From: Lentisphaerota bacterium
GTDB taxonomy: Bacteria > Verrucomicrobiota > Lentisphaeria > Victivallales > Victivallaceae
Length of the DNA stretch: 64,000 bases
Direction: 5' to 3'
Assembly: GCA_017134815.1 (NCBI GenBank)
Contig: CP071032.1
Coordinates: forward strand, 744,001-808,000
Position 1 is the stretch's first letter. Each line of letters begins with the position of its first letter. The notes below the pieces were generated by a model. It was not told the origin of the DNA. It did not search any database and worked only from the letters and a program-made list of their open reading frames with translations. Made by a program: the position numbers and the translations under genes. This document shows, in pieces, positions 1 through 10,481 of this stretch.

Positions 1-456
1 TATTTTTTATAATAAATAAAGCTCAAACAACAACTGCACAAGTCAGCTGGAAAAGAATTTCAGCCACACTCAAGATATTTATTTTTAAATAATTACAATT
101 ACAGGTATTATTTATATTCTGATAAACACACTGCAGTCAAATACAAGAGGCAGTGTATAAAGGCACAATAATCAGGAACAAAAACTACCTGCATCACTAC
201 TAATATCTATACGTCAAGCAGTAGAAAAGCTGCAGTATTATTGGCTAAACATTTAAACTTAAAAAGTAAAAGAAGATTTTTATAAGCAATATTTCAACCA
301 GGAAAACTTCAATTTTTAAGAATAAGGACTAAAGACAACAGCAGGTTTTGAAAAGACTTCTCAAATGGACAGTCCAGCTTATAAGATAAAGTTTCCGGAT
401 AATATTTACTTTATCAGATAAGTTGGAAACGCTTTAATTCAACAGCAATATTCATA
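1..456. other. AT-rich stretch without a recognised gene
   Basis: No convincing reading frame is visible on either strand. The stretch is AT-rich and leads into the start of the long gene at 457. I see no clear sigma-70 promoter or strong ribosome binding site. Confidence 0.5.
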
Positions 457-3363
457 ATGAAAGGTCTCAGGATGCCAAGACTATTTAATTCGGTATTCTT
501 CTCTGGCAGAAAGAAAGATAAACAGCAAACCTCCCGCTCCAGCGACTTCCAAACTCAGCGTAGTCACACCTCATCGCCATGGATTCTGCAGGCCTTGAAC
601 TATATATTTGCCAGGAAACTTGCCGAGGTTTATAAGGCGGAAGAAATGATGCTTTACCAGATTAAGTGGTCAAAACTTATGCCTGCTCAAGCCAGACGCC
701 CAAAAGATTACGCTCAATACATAAAAAAAATGGAGCAGATCAGTGAAATAAGGGACTACCTGCGCTGCCAGCCGGAAGACATAGTTAACTATTTTATGCG
801 TAACGGGCTTGAGCTGCAGGGAAACGCAAACGGCTTCATTAAAAGCAAAGGTATCGGCAAAGAGCTTATCGGAGCTGTAGATATATTGAAAATAATTAAT
901 CCATTCAGCTATTCAGAAGACCTCTCATTTGGCAGAAGCGGCAGTATAGATTTATCAGCGTCCCCTTCACTGAGGCTTGGAGCCGGGGTAAAGTATGGCA
1001 AGAATCGTGCCTCTTTCCTGTTGCAGTATGCCCTCCCCGATGAAAAATGCCTCAGGATGCATAACATCTGTCCGGGTTTGCCGGAATCAAAAAGTTTTTT
1101 TGGCAAATGCTTCTGGAATATGAAAGGATACCGGATTGAAAAAAACCTCAATGCGGCATTCAGCCTGGGAGCAAGGGCGGCAGCCAAGGTGGAGTACGGC
1201 CCTTCTGCAAACGGAAAGACGGTATATGGTGACTTTGATTATGCCCAGTTTAATACCTCTGCCGGACTGCAGGCAGCATTTGACTTGTCGCTGGACGCAG
1301 TTGCATGTGCAGCCTCTCGTGGAGTTGAAAACCTGGTTTTCACAAGCGACAGAGCGGCGTATTTCAAAGATGAGTCAATGATGAGAATGTGCATTGAAAA
1401 TGATATTCTGAATGCCCTGCAAACTTATGATTTTTATGCCAACATGAAATATCAGGATGAAAGATCAGTATTTGAGAATCAGATTTTTCCGCCGGACATA
1501 CTTAGGGTTCATTCTTTTAATTCGAAATTTGCTAACAGATACCCGGGTTACTTGTACATACTTACAACCCGGAGCGGCTACACAATGAATTTCGGTCAGG
1601 TCGAAGCATCTTCTGACGTTAACGTCAACGCTAAATTCCAGCCGCTTGCAAATGCTGGCGACGGCACCTATTTAAGTGAAGACCATGTATTGAATTCAAC
1701 AGCAGTAAAAGCGACTCTTATTGATGCAAAGGCCAAAGCCTATGTCCATCAGCGTAAAGCAAATTACAAGCAGAGAAAGTACAGGCTTCGCCTGCCGTTC
1801 AGTCCTTACCCGGAAAGTGGAAAATTATACTATTATAATCAGGATACCGAGATAATTTACACTAAGGAAAAAGCATATTCATTTCTGGGATATACCGCTG
1901 AGATGAGCAAACTGTGCAGTCTGGAATTCTCCAGCGAAATGATGCCGGATACTTCCGGCTGGAAAGACTTTAAACATAACCTGAGTAAGCAGTCACCCGC
2001 CTACTCTTACAGTAAAGGAAAAAGCCTGGTCCAAGACAAGAAAAGTGAAAACGCTTTTATCCAGAAAGAATTTCATGAGCATACCCTCATGTACAACTCC
2101 GTAAATTACATTTGGAAACAGTCACACGGCCGGGCTATTGCCTGCCGCGGCTGCAGTTTTAATATTGGAAAATCTTTTGATCTGGTTCCGATTACCGCTT
2201 TCTACAACACCTATTTTGAAATCAGGGACTGCCTCAATAAAACAGCTCAGAGAGGTCTCGCTGCAAATCTTTTGAAAAAATTAAAAAGCAGCAAACCCGA
2301 TTTGAAGCAACTTTTAAACAGGGATGAACTGGTTAAATCTCTGAACGCGGCAAAAAAGCTTTTACTGGGTACAGTATCTTCTTCCTCTGTAAAAGGAAGC
2401 TCAAGAATATCCGGTGATGAAGTTCTGGCAAAATTCAGCGTAAGGGAGTTTAAAAGAAAAACTTCAAGCAGCTGGCATCCCAGAAAAACCATTACCAGCG
2501 TCGATGCCGCACTTGGCAAGTACTGGAAACATACCACCGCATTTGCCACGAAAATAACCACACAAGTAAATTATGACAAGTATTTTGACGAAATAAATGA
2601 CCGGATAGGCCTCCTGACCACTATTATGAGTGAATGCCGTAACTGGCAGGCAACACATGAATCCAGCAACAGCCGGAACTCTACAGTCGAGCAGCTTACT
2701 GCTGCCTGTATAAAAACAATATACTATTATAATGCATGCTATGACAGGACTGTTGACAATAACCGGTTCAGGCTGATTCTGAACCTGTCAAAACTTCTTT
2801 CCCTGCGTGACAATCTCGACGGTATGTTCCAGGCACTGCACATATCTGCAACTTCAGGAATGGAATATCTGCTTCCCGGAGACACTCCCAGCAGGAACAG
2901 TGATATTGTCGGGCTCATTTTTGACCTGGTTGAAGGAGAAAGCGTCAAAGCCGCTATCTTTGAAACAACTTTTGACATCGACTTGAAAAAATTTGTCAAC
3001 GTCTCTGACGGGAAAGTCTATTATTCACCTGAAGATCGCAAAAAAGATTTCAAAGACATGAAGCTGCCGACGGCAAGACTAATGCGCATGGCATGTGATG
3101 ACAACAATGTCGGCTTAAGAATTATTTTCCGCAGAGAAGACTCATTTGAAAATAAAAAGGATATCTTCCAGCTTGGAACGCGCTTGATGCCAGTGGAGTC
3201 CAGAAAAAAATTCGATATTAATCTTTCTTTCAGCTATCAGCAGCAGCAGAACGCATTTACAGGCATTTCACTTTACAGTGCCGCCAGCTCGAAATACAGG
3301 AAAACCGCCCCCAGAAACCATTCAGTGATTGACAATTACTACAAAACAATCCTGATATCCTGA
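457..3363 (+). CDS. large protein of unknown function (968 aa)
   Basis: I do not recognise this protein. It is one uninterrupted 968-codon frame with the flank's ordinary, moderately GC codon use, so it is very likely real. The N-terminus is basic and Ser-rich and has no clear signal peptide. A region around residues 160-300 is rich in Gly, Ser and Ala with alternating hydrophobics, compatible with beta structure. No enzymatic motif stands out. The ATG at 457 has no obvious Shine-Dalgarno sequence; a second in-frame ATG lies at 472. The gene stands alone, followed by a 700-base gap before the glycosyltransferase gene, so the context gives no function. Confidence 0.7.
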   Translation: MKGLRMPRLFNSVFFSGRKKDKQQTSRSSDFQTQRSHTSSPWILQALNYIFARKLAEVYKAEEMMLYQIKWSKLMPAQARRPKDYAQYIKKMEQISEIRDYLRCQPEDIVNYFMRNGLELQGNANGFIKSKGIGKELIGAVDILKIINPFSYSEDLSFGRSGSIDLSASPSLRLGAGVKYGKNRASFLLQYALPDEKCLRMHNICPGLPESKSFFGKCFWNMKGYRIEKNLNAAFSLGARAAAKVEYGPSANGKTVYGDFDYAQFNTSAGLQAAFDLSLDAVACAASRGVENLVFTSDRAAYFKDESMMRMCIENDILNALQTYDFYANMKYQDERSVFENQIFPPDILRVHSFNSKFANRYPGYLYILTTRSGYTMNFGQVEASSDVNVNAKFQPLANAGDGTYLSEDHVLNSTAVKATLIDAKAKAYVHQRKANYKQRKYRLRLPFSPYPESGKLYYYNQDTEIIYTKEKAYSFLGYTAEMSKLCSLEFSSEMMPDTSGWKDFKHNLSKQSPAYSYSKGKSLVQDKKSENAFIQKEFHEHTLMYNSVNYIWKQSHGRAIACRGCSFNIGKSFDLVPITAFYNTYFEIRDCLNKTAQRGLAANLLKKLKSSKPDLKQLLNRDELVKSLNAAKKLLLGTVSSSSVKGSSRISGDEVLAKFSVREFKRKTSSSWHPRKTITSVDAALGKYWKHTTAFATKITTQVNYDKYFDEINDRIGLLTTIMSECRNWQATHESSNSRNSTVEQLTAACIKTIYYYNACYDRTVDNNRFRLILNLSKLLSLRDNLDGMFQALHISATSGMEYLLPGDTPSRNSDIVGLIFDLVEGESVKAAIFETTFDIDLKKFVNVSDGKVYYSPEDRKKDFKDMKLPTARLMRMACDDNNVGLRIIFRREDSFENKKDIFQLGTRLMPVESRKKFDINLSFSYQQQQNAFTGISLYSAASSKYRKTAPRNHSVIDNYYKTILIS

Positions 3364-4071
3364 ACACCGGATCCACAGTATTCACGCGCTGATCGTGCCT
3401 GAAGTAACAGGTTCTCTCAATTGCGGTACGGAAACGGCTGCTTCAACTGCACACAGGTTCGTCGGCTGTACTTCAATCTGCAATTGTGGAACCTTAATAC
3501 AAATATTCAGTAGAATAGCGCATAAAATTTCGGGCTGTGGAGCATTTATAAATTTTAATCTTTGGATAATTTATAAATATTGATTTTTTGTTAAAAAAAA
3601 AGATTAGATTTATATTATATGTTTATCATTGATTTAATATTAAATCAACAATGCGTACTTCAAATTAAATTGAATAAAACCTATACAACTGTTATTACTA
3701 TAATACAAGCATCATTCTAAATCTGTCCTCAGTACCATCATAATAATGATGACTCCTCGCCAACATCCAAGGGCACAACAGCTTCAAAAATAACCATCCA
3801 CACATTACACTGCTGCGGGATCACCTTGCCAAACTATACGATTACTATTACTAGCACTCAAATATAATAGACTAATAATAGGTAGGTAAAAACTAAAATA
3901 TGATTTATTTTTAAAGTAAATTTTAAGCCCGATTCAAATGAAAAAATTAGAGATCAAAAGTTATATATTATTAGTGAATTTTTTTTTAGTTATTAATCTT
4001 GACTATACACAAAACCAAGTGTACTTTAGAGGCCCGCAAAATTGCATAAACATCAACAGGGAGAGATACTT
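3364..4071. other. intergenic region without a recognised gene
   Basis: This is AT-rich sequence with only short unsupported frames. A run of T and A near 3580-3605 could belong to a termination region for the preceding gene, but I see no clean hairpin. The promoter of the glycosyltransferase gene should lie in the last 150 bases; I could not identify it firmly. Confidence 0.4.
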
Positions 4072-5844
4072 ATGACCAAATTTAAAAAAATGCAATTCCC
4101 CGGAGCACTAATTGTAAGCGCAGTATGTTTCTTCGCTTTTCTCGGCAGCTATGCGCTGATGAATACGAATGAAGGAGTCTATGCAGGCATCTCACGACGA
4201 CTTATGGAAACTGGCAATTATATAGTTCCGCGACTGAATGGCTTGATTTATCTGGAAAAACCACCCATGATTTACTGGCTGACAGCATTAAACTTTAATT
4301 TATTTGGAATAAATGAGTGGTCTGCACGGCTGGCACCCGCCCTGGCCGGGTTTCTGATAGGGCTTCTGCTTTTTGGTTTCCTGCGTCACCAGGACCGCAA
4401 AAAAGACGCGGTATGGGCACTTTTGATATGGTCCTCAAGTATTGGAGCCATATCCTGCTCACGCGTTATATTGTGCGACATGGTCCTGACAATGTTTCTA
4501 AGTGTCTTACTGGTATCATTATATATATACAGACAGAACCGTGATCAACAGGGCTGGCTGTATGTGGGATACGCAATGGCTGCATGCGCACTGCTTACAA
4601 AAGGCTTGCTTGGAGTTGCCCTCGCTGGGATGACCATGTTTGTATATATTTACAGCGAACAATCTGAGCACCGCCTGTTTTCCTTCAAACGCTTCGGCAG
4701 CGCTGTAAAAGAGATGTTCAGTTTCTTCTCAGTCATCGGTACTGTTATCTTTTTGGCAATTGCCTTGCCGTGGCATATTGCTGTAGCGCAGCATGACCCC
4801 AACTTCTGGTACTACTATTTCGTTAACGAGCAGTTCCTGCGTTTTATGAATGCACGTGAGCCGCATGATTATTATAACGGCCCTATTTACTACTATGTAG
4901 TCCGTCTGTTTGGGCTTATGCTGCCATGGGTTTTCTTCCTGCCGGCGTTTATCTGGCGTGAGAAATCACAGGACCTGCCGCGCAAAGAGCAAAGCCTTGA
5001 GCGTTTTTGCTGGAGCTGGTTTCTGGCTATTCTGGTGTTCTTCTCCATCAACAGAGCTAAAGACCACTATTATATTATTACCGGAATGCCTCCGTTGATC
5101 ATACTTTTTACACTTCGTATGCGTCAGGCTAAAGAGTTCATATATAAGAAACTGGTTTTCTCAATTTTCAGTGTCTTGTTCTGTATGCTGCCACTTTCAC
5201 TGCTGGCTGTATGGTTTGCGCCCCAGTTCCTTGGCAAACTGGCTGAATCACACAGATGGGCTGCCTACCTCTATGCTGAAATTCTGCCGGTTACTGATTA
5301 CCTCGAACACCTGGTCCTGCCGGTATCTATTGCCATAGCCGCATGCATGATCGGACTGTTTGTAATCTGGTACGCCAGAAAGCATCAGAATATTCGTGAT
5401 TATTATGTCTGGACTCTTGCGGTTTTTATTGCTGTATTGACCACTACAACAGTCAGCAAATTCTATCTGTTTGAGAATAACTATTCGGCAAAGAACATCA
5501 TCGCAGAAATCACCGAAAAATATGATAAGGAAAATATTGACCTCTACATGTACAGAGATTTTGAGAAAATATCAACGACTCCTTACTATTTTGAGCGTCC
5601 AGTAATCGTCATAAAATCTGAAAGCATGGACTTGCTTTACGGCATGAACAAACCGGACAGCAAGCCGTATAAAATTACCCTTGAGGATTTCCTGAAACTG
5701 CCAACCAAACGGCCTATTTTTGTTGTAATGGAAAAACCCCACCTTGAGGACTTTCAGGAAATCAGCGCCCAGGCTGGATTTAAAATGTGGAAAGATTACG
5801 GGCATCGCGGCGTTTTCTATCGTGACCGCTGTATCGAAAATTAA
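4072..5844 (+). CDS. ArnT-like/PMT-family membrane glycosyltransferase
   Basis: This is a polytopic inner-membrane glycosyltransferase of the ArnT/PMT (GT-C) type, which moves a sugar from an undecaprenyl-phosphate donor to an extracytoplasmic acceptor, lipid A in the case of ArnT. The early loop shows the family hallmarks: an acidic start (NTNEGVYAGISRRLMETG), then PRLNGLIYLEKPPMIYWL, then FGINEWSARL. Many hydrophobic helices follow, ending in a soluble C-terminal domain. The length of about 590 residues fits. I chose the ATG at 4072 because GGGAGAG lies just upstream; an upstream TTG start would add ten residues. A strong terminator follows at 5861. The acceptor substrate cannot be told from sequence. 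Confidence 0.85.
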   Translation: MTKFKKMQFPGALIVSAVCFFAFLGSYALMNTNEGVYAGISRRLMETGNYIVPRLNGLIYLEKPPMIYWLTALNFNLFGINEWSARLAPALAGFLIGLLLFGFLRHQDRKKDAVWALLIWSSSIGAISCSRVILCDMVLTMFLSVLLVSLYIYRQNRDQQGWLYVGYAMAACALLTKGLLGVALAGMTMFVYIYSEQSEHRLFSFKRFGSAVKEMFSFFSVIGTVIFLAIALPWHIAVAQHDPNFWYYYFVNEQFLRFMNAREPHDYYNGPIYYYVVRLFGLMLPWVFFLPAFIWREKSQDLPRKEQSLERFCWSWFLAILVFFSINRAKDHYYIITGMPPLIILFTLRMRQAKEFIYKKLVFSIFSVLFCMLPLSLLAVWFAPQFLGKLAESHRWAAYLYAEILPVTDYLEHLVLPVSIAIAACMIGLFVIWYARKHQNIRDYYVWTLAVFIAVLTTTTVSKFYLFENNYSAKNIIAEITEKYDKENIDLYMYRDFEKISTTPYYFERPVIVIKSESMDLLYGMNKPDSKPYKITLEDFLKLPTKRPIFVVMEKPHLEDFQEISAQAGFKMWKDYGHRGVFYRDRCIEN

Positions 5845-5860
5845 TAATCAGATATTTCAC

Positions 5861-5891
5861 GCGCAGGCAAAAGCCTGCGCTTTTTTTTTTG
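5861..5891 (+). terminator. intrinsic terminator of the glycosyltransferase gene
   Basis: An 8-bp perfect stem (GCGCAGGC / GCCTGCGC) closes an AAAA loop and runs directly into eleven T residues. It lies 16 bases after the stop codon. Confidence 0.95.
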
Positions 5892-5959
5892 CAGGAATAT
5901 ACAAAATCAATATTCAAGCAAGCAGAAAAATCGAATGCATAAAATAAAGTATTTTTGAT

Positions 5960-5991
5960 AAAAAAACAGCTATGCGTAACACGCATAGCTG
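5960..5991 (-). terminator. intrinsic terminator of the convergent secreted-protein gene
   Basis: A 10-bp perfect stem (CAGCTATGCG / CGCATAGCTG) with a 5-base loop is followed, on the minus strand, by seven T residues. It lies just beyond the 3' end of the leftward gene at 6017-7279. Confidence 0.92.
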
Positions 5992-6016
5992 AAATATTTT
6001 AAATTATTCTGGATGA

Positions 6017-7279
6017 CTAGAAAATCTTTGCCACCGCAATAATGTTTTCATCTTTTTCAAGAGTCAATGCCATAGGAACGATGCCGTTTCTGATACTTAC
6101 AGCACCAATTGCCGCAGTTTGAATTACCCGGCCGTCTGACAGCTTCTGTCCCGGAACCGCAATTGCCTTTATAGTGACTTTGCCGTTTTCTACTATTGCA
6201 ACATATACTCCCATAATTTTGCTGTCTGATATGGTATGTCCAATAAATGTAATATAGGCTTTATTATCTTTTATATAGAGCGTCGGATTCCATACCTTGG
6301 TAAAAACAGTATTGATTGTATCATAATATTTTCCAGTGATGACAAATGGCTGAGAAAAAACATTGCCGCCGGCGTTTGTGTATATTGCATAAATCAGTCT
6401 ATGCAGGTTGTTCTCAAGTGTGTAAGCCGTATACGCAATCCTGCCGCCAAAGTAAGATGGTCCTCTGGAAAGCATTTTCTCACCTTTCGGCAGCTGCCCA
6501 TATTTTTCCGGAACAGTTTTGATAAGCTTTCCGGTTTTGCGATCAAAAATGTACATAAAGGTTTTTCCGGCAATGCGCTCAGTGCTTTCGGCAGGAATAG
6601 CAAATTCCCCGGCTGCTACTGAAATATCAAAGAAATTACTCTTAGTCCGGTCAGATTTACAGAGTATTGAAAACTTGTTCTTTGAAGTATCAGCTCCCGG
6701 AATGATCTTGTAGGCATACACCACGTTGGTTTCATTATTCAGTGATGTGATAAAAATCGCTTCTGAATTGGTTGTAATATATGGAGCATCAAAATTTCCA
6801 AACTTTAAGCCGTTTGTTCCCGGAGCGGTCTGCCCCTGTATGGCAATCTGGAAAATTTTCCATTTTCCATTTTCTTTAATCGCATAAAAAACACCTTTCT
6901 TGAGGTTTTTCAGCGAGGCACCAAAAGTAACGATATTATCCTGAATTATCGGTGAGTTGAATCCGGCAGATGAAGATTTACCGCATAAAGGGAGAAAAAA
7001 ATTAAACTTTTCGCTGGTACCCTCAATTTTACTATTGACAGTAACTACTGCAGATGGGGTGGAAAAAGTTCCATCACTCTTCAGGCAGGAAACGAAAATA
7101 GCCGGACCTTTGGTCTTTTCATCGAGCCCGGTATAAACAAAACTTTTACCGTTCTCAGCTATAGATGGTGGTAGGAAAATGCTTTTTGCAGCAGCAATTT
7201 CTTTAATCTGAAACCCCATCAACAGACTGGGGATCAGGGTAATGGCAAAAATCAATAATCCGGGCAATGTTTTCTTCAT
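6017..7279 (-). CDS. secreted protein, chromosomal member of a three-copy family
   Basis: The 420-residue protein starts with a lysine-rich N-terminus and a hydrophobic stretch typical of a Sec signal peptide (MKKTLPGLLIFAITLIPSL). The rest is rich in short repeated beta-like blocks such as KSFVYTGLD, AIFVSCLKSDG and AIYTNAGGN, suggestive of a beta-propeller, with no catalytic motif that I recognise. Two clear paralogues lie inside the integrated element at 43971-45236 and 45445-46713. All three share blocks such as PPSIAENG, FDAPYITTNSEAIF and SNAGGN. This copy lies outside the element, about 2 kb left of the split hexosaminidase operon. Its codon use is more GC-rich than that of the element copies. 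The function is unknown. Confidence 0.85.
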   Translation of the reverse strand: MKKTLPGLLIFAITLIPSLLMGFQIKEIAAAKSIFLPPSIAENGKSFVYTGLDEKTKGPAIFVSCLKSDGTFSTPSAVVTVNSKIEGTSEKFNFFLPLCGKSSSAGFNSPIIQDNIVTFGASLKNLKKGVFYAIKENGKWKIFQIAIQGQTAPGTNGLKFGNFDAPYITTNSEAIFITSLNNETNVVYAYKIIPGADTSKNKFSILCKSDRTKSNFFDISVAAGEFAIPAESTERIAGKTFMYIFDRKTGKLIKTVPEKYGQLPKGEKMLSRGPSYFGGRIAYTAYTLENNLHRLIYAIYTNAGGNVFSQPFVITGKYYDTINTVFTKVWNPTLYIKDNKAYITFIGHTISDSKIMGVYVAIVENGKVTIKAIAVPGQKLSDGRVIQTAAIGAVSIRNGIVPMALTLEKDENIIAVAKIF

Positions 7280-8431
7280 AATTACACTTCTAGTTTTAGT
7301 ATTTTTGTAGAATTGGCTTCCGCTTAAAAATCTTAAATAATCCAGTGATATTTTATGCCTGATACATTAAAAAATATTCAGCTTAACTTTTCACTTTTTG
7401 CGCTTTTAATTTATAAGCTCGAATTGATATACAAAAATATAATCCTCATCGAGGTTTCCGGGGCAAGCTCAGCGGTTAAATCATGTCCTCTAATACTTAA
7501 TCCCCATAATTACGTACCACATAATAAATTTAACCATAAATTAGAAAAAAACAATACCTTCTGCTTTTATTAATGATAAAATGATAATTAACTTTAGCCT
7601 AATATTTATAAAATAAATTTAAAAAAAACAAATCCATATACCATTTTTACCTTTTTTCTTAATATTAGTCATGAGTAAAACATACCCTGATAAGAAAAAG
7701 TTATAACTGATGATTAACGAATTAGAGCACATGACTGCTTCTGGGAATGCCGCCATTCTAATTTAACATTCTGCAAATTATATTCAGTGTATATAACAGG
7801 AAAATTTTACTTTACTTAGCGACCCCTGTTTTATTTGCATTACAATTTAATATAAAAGTGTTGTGGCTTTCTGCAGCATTTTACTGGAAACTTGCCAGTT
7901 TTTGACAAATAAACGATGTTGAAAGAGCGTATCCATTGTTTATAATGTATCTATTATAGATTTATGATATGGACGCATAAGCTCTGGGCATACCTTTACA
8001 CTCTTTTCCGGTTTTCTCTGCTAAGGCAAGGTGTGATTGGGCGCTCTTTACTGTTTTCTCCCGCTGTTTTTTATATAATGATCGAAAAACTAACGGAAGT
8101 TGCTCATATAGAAGATTAAGAAAAATGGAAGATTTGCTGAACACAGTGCGGTTGAACTTGGCGTCAGAAAATACATCCGCGCATAATATCATTCCCGAGC
8201 TTTCCAGCAGCAAAGCAGTGTTCGTCCGTAAAATTACAATATTCACTTGGCAGCAACGGTTTCGTAAATATTTGGCAACACTTCATAGACTGAAGCTAGT
8301 CTCCAGCAGGACAAAGTTCCGGTTTGGCAACCACTCCCTGCCACAAAGCCAGCCAGCTTCAAGCCACGGCAGGCGTCCAGGGACATCCCTGGACATTGTC
8401 ACCTGCCGGGCAGTTTTCAGAGAATATTGTG
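7280..8431. other. 1.15-kb intergenic region with one strong nested hairpin
   Basis: Frames on both strands at roughly 7960-8470 overlap each other, lack ribosome binding sites and resemble nothing I know; I do not call them genes. The one clear structure is the hairpin at 8367-8408, annotated separately. The first 300 bases should hold the promoter of the leftward secreted-protein gene. Confidence 0.5.
8367..8408. other. nested GC-rich hairpin
   Basis: An inner 8-bp perfect stem (GTCCAGGG / CCCTGGAC, loop ACAT) sits within an outer 7-bp stem (CGGCAGG / CCTGCCG). It lies 24 bases beyond the 3' end of the leftward HAD gene. No T-run follows on either strand, so it may be a transcript-end stabiliser or a repeated palindromic element rather than a classical terminator. 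Confidence 0.6.
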
Positions 8432-9334
8432 CTAGTCTATCTTCCAGTTGCTGCCAGCTTCATTGCCTTTAAAAACTTCCTGCATATCAAGGGAAATTTT
8501 TGCCGCCCTTTCCAGTTCGCCGGAACAGGCGGCAGTAATGATATCCCTGCCCGCAATAAAGCTTTTTTCTTCTTCATCCGGTACTACCGGGCAAAAAAAC
8601 AGGTTCACATCTGCCGGTATCTGCCGCATCGCAATATGTGAAGCCCGGCTGTCCTCTACACTGTCGCCAAACATAAAAATATTTTTGTAGCCGCAGCACC
8701 CCAGAGCTGTTAAAGCGTCTCTTTTGGTTGCAGTCTCCTGTCCGAAGTAGCGTTTTATGAAAGAGATACCCTCCTGCTCAAGTGAAGCCCGGATTGAGCT
8801 TTCTGTAGCCGTGGAAACCAGATAGAAGTCGCATTTACCCTTGAATTCATCCAGAATATTTTCTTTAATTCCTTCGGTTAGTCCTATACAGCTCAATTGA
8901 GTGAGGCGTTCGTCTATTTCCCGGCTCCAGTCAAGGAGCCGGTCAATATCTTTATCTCCGGCGTATTTGCTAAGATTTTCAGAATTTAACTTCTCACCTC
9001 GCTCATCAATGGCATTGATTGCCCTTTCCACACCGGCAAGGCGGGTGTCGGTATTAAAGTTATCCGCCAGATAGCGTCCAAGAGCAGCTGCGCACAAAAA
9101 CCTGGCTTTGCCGGCATACTCTTTTGAAAAGAAGTTAATATATCCATAGGCTTTCTTATACTTGTCCAGAGATACCTGCTGGAATTCCCTCACATGCAGA
9201 AATAAGAGCGTCGACATTATCTGGTGCTTATGTTCAGTAAACAACTTGCACACTCCGTCAAAATCCAGCGCTATCGCCGCTGTTTTTTCCGGCTTGATTT
9301 CCCTGGTCAATTTATCAATGTATTCTGTATTCAT
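8432..9334 (-). CDS. HAD-superfamily hydrolase
   Basis: This is a haloacid-dehalogenase-type hydrolase, probably a cytosolic small-molecule phosphatase. Motif I is ALDFDGVC near the N-terminus, with the usual nucleophile Asp and acid/base Asp. Motif II is around LVSTATESS. A Lys in the TKRDALTALG region may serve as motif III, and FGDSVEDSRAS is motif IV. About 300 residues is normal for the family. The long frame begins at a TTG (9391) inside the end of the GH3 gene; I prefer the ATG at 9334, which has GGAAAA upstream. It was the last gene of the regulator-GH3-HAD operon and is now separated from the operon promoter by the integrated element. Its substrate is not evident; a sugar phosphate is a guess. 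Confidence 0.8.
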   Translation of the reverse strand: MNTEYIDKLTREIKPEKTAAIALDFDGVCKLFTEHKHQIMSTLLFLHVREFQQVSLDKYKKAYGYINFFSKEYAGKARFLCAAALGRYLADNFNTDTRLAGVERAINAIDERGEKLNSENLSKYAGDKDIDRLLDWSREIDERLTQLSCIGLTEGIKENILDEFKGKCDFYLVSTATESSIRASLEQEGISFIKRYFGQETATKRDALTALGCCGYKNIFMFGDSVEDSRASHIAMRQIPADVNLFFCPVVPDEEEKSFIAGRDIITAACSGELERAAKISLDMQEVFKGNEAGSNWKID

Positions 9335-9384
9335 AATATTTTCCATACATTTTCGAGCAGTAAAACCGCCCGAAGCATGCAAAT

Positions 9385-10356
9385 TCAGCAATTCCCGTTG
9401 TTATAAAGATAATCCGTTACGGCCAGCAGGCTGTACCGCATAAGACCATATGATACAATAACTGTTTCCATTTCTTCTGGAATCAAAAGTTCCTCATAAG
9501 GCACAGTAGAAACCAGAACTACCGGTTTACCAAATTTACGGAGCTCATTCAAAAACTTTTTATCAGTATGATCCTTGTCGTTGCGGTCAAAATCAGCAGT
9601 GGCAACAATTACATCGATTTCATCGATCTTGCCCTGTACAGCTTCAAGCGCGTGCTCCCTGGAATGAGGCTCGTAATCCACATATGAAATGTTTGGTGAT
9701 TTTTCCAGCATAAATTTCCAGAACATTGCCGGATGATTCCAGGAGTCATTCCTGGTTTTCTGACTGAAAATTACCCGGTCAACAATCATAACCTTCTGTT
9801 CCGGTTTCAAAGGAAGAATACTACTTTTATCGCGCTTCAAGCGGATTACTCTCTCAGCGGCTTCTTTGCCGACAAGCTGCGCGTTTTTGTCCCACAACAC
9901 GGATTCTATTTGATCAGTATCAACCATACCGCCATTATCAAACAATCCATATTCAGCTTTGAGTTTCCAGATACGGCGCAGAGACTGATCAATACGGTCT
10001 TCTGCCAAACGTCCGCTCCTGACCGCATTGGTCAAAGCCTCATGCAGTTCATAGCGCAGAATATTTTCGTCTTTCAGAAGCAGCAGGTCCACTCCAGCTT
10101 CGACTGCCATAATGCAGGCTTCGCCGATACTGTATTTAGCCATAAGCCCGCCCATGGTCATCGAGTCCGTAGTAATGACGCCATCATAACCAATCTCATC
10201 CCGAAGTAATCCCTGAATTATAGTTTTAGAAACTGTTGCGATTTCCTCTGAAGGATCAAGCTTTGAAAAAATTGAATGTGCCGGCATTACTGATGGAATC
10301 ATATTTTCCGCATTGAGCACCTGATAGGGCTTAATATGATATTTCATCATGTGCTC
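9385..10356 (-). pseudogene. 3' part of the GH3 beta-N-acetylhexosaminidase gene, split by the element
   Basis: This is the C-terminal part of a glycoside hydrolase family 3 enzyme of the NagZ/beta-N-acetylglucosaminidase type. The nucleophile region ITTDSMTMGGL is here (Asp at residue 62 of this fragment), followed by an alpha/beta C-terminal domain. The N-terminal part with the KHYPGRGDT acid/base loop lies 37 kb away at 47135-47886. The break falls in the 20-bp core 10337-10356. Across the core the two frames join as KEHMMKY-HIKPYQ, giving about 567 codons, with this Asp at about position 308. As it stands the fragment has no promoter from its own operon. An ATG in the core could in principle start a 321-residue product, but it would lack half of the active site. 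Confidence 0.93.
10337..10356. repeat. attL core (20-bp direct repeat)
   Basis: TGATATTTCATCATGTGCTC is identical to 47135-47154. Bases on both sides differ from the partner copy. It lies within coding sequence of the split GH3 gene, so the target site is a protein gene rather than a tRNA gene. Confidence 0.95.
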
Positions 10357-10447
10357 TTGATTTTTTAGATCCTTTATATATACTATATTTTAGTTCAAAA
10401 ACAGGATAGAGACAACGTCATACGATAGCAGAAGATAGCTATTAATA

Positions 10448-10477
10448 GCACTATCTTATAGGATATATATAGGATTT
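10448..10477. repeat. inner-end repeat, left copy (possible integrase arm site or int promoter)
   Basis: This 30-bp sequence matches 47001-47030 at 27 of 30 positions in the same orientation; both contain TAGGATATATATAGG. Each copy lies about 100 bases inside its attachment core. It also lies immediately upstream of the integrase start, so it could affect integrase expression. The arm-site role is inferred from position only. Confidence 0.65.
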
Positions 10478-10481
10478 ATTT

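Noticed and set aside
7962..8472. Overlapping frames on both strands in the 7.3-8.4 kb gap
   Set aside because: They overlap each other, have no ribosome binding site, cover a hairpin and show no recognisable family.
10337..10356. Integration into a tRNA gene
   Set aside because: No cloverleaf can be drawn around the core; the core is codons of the GH3 gene.
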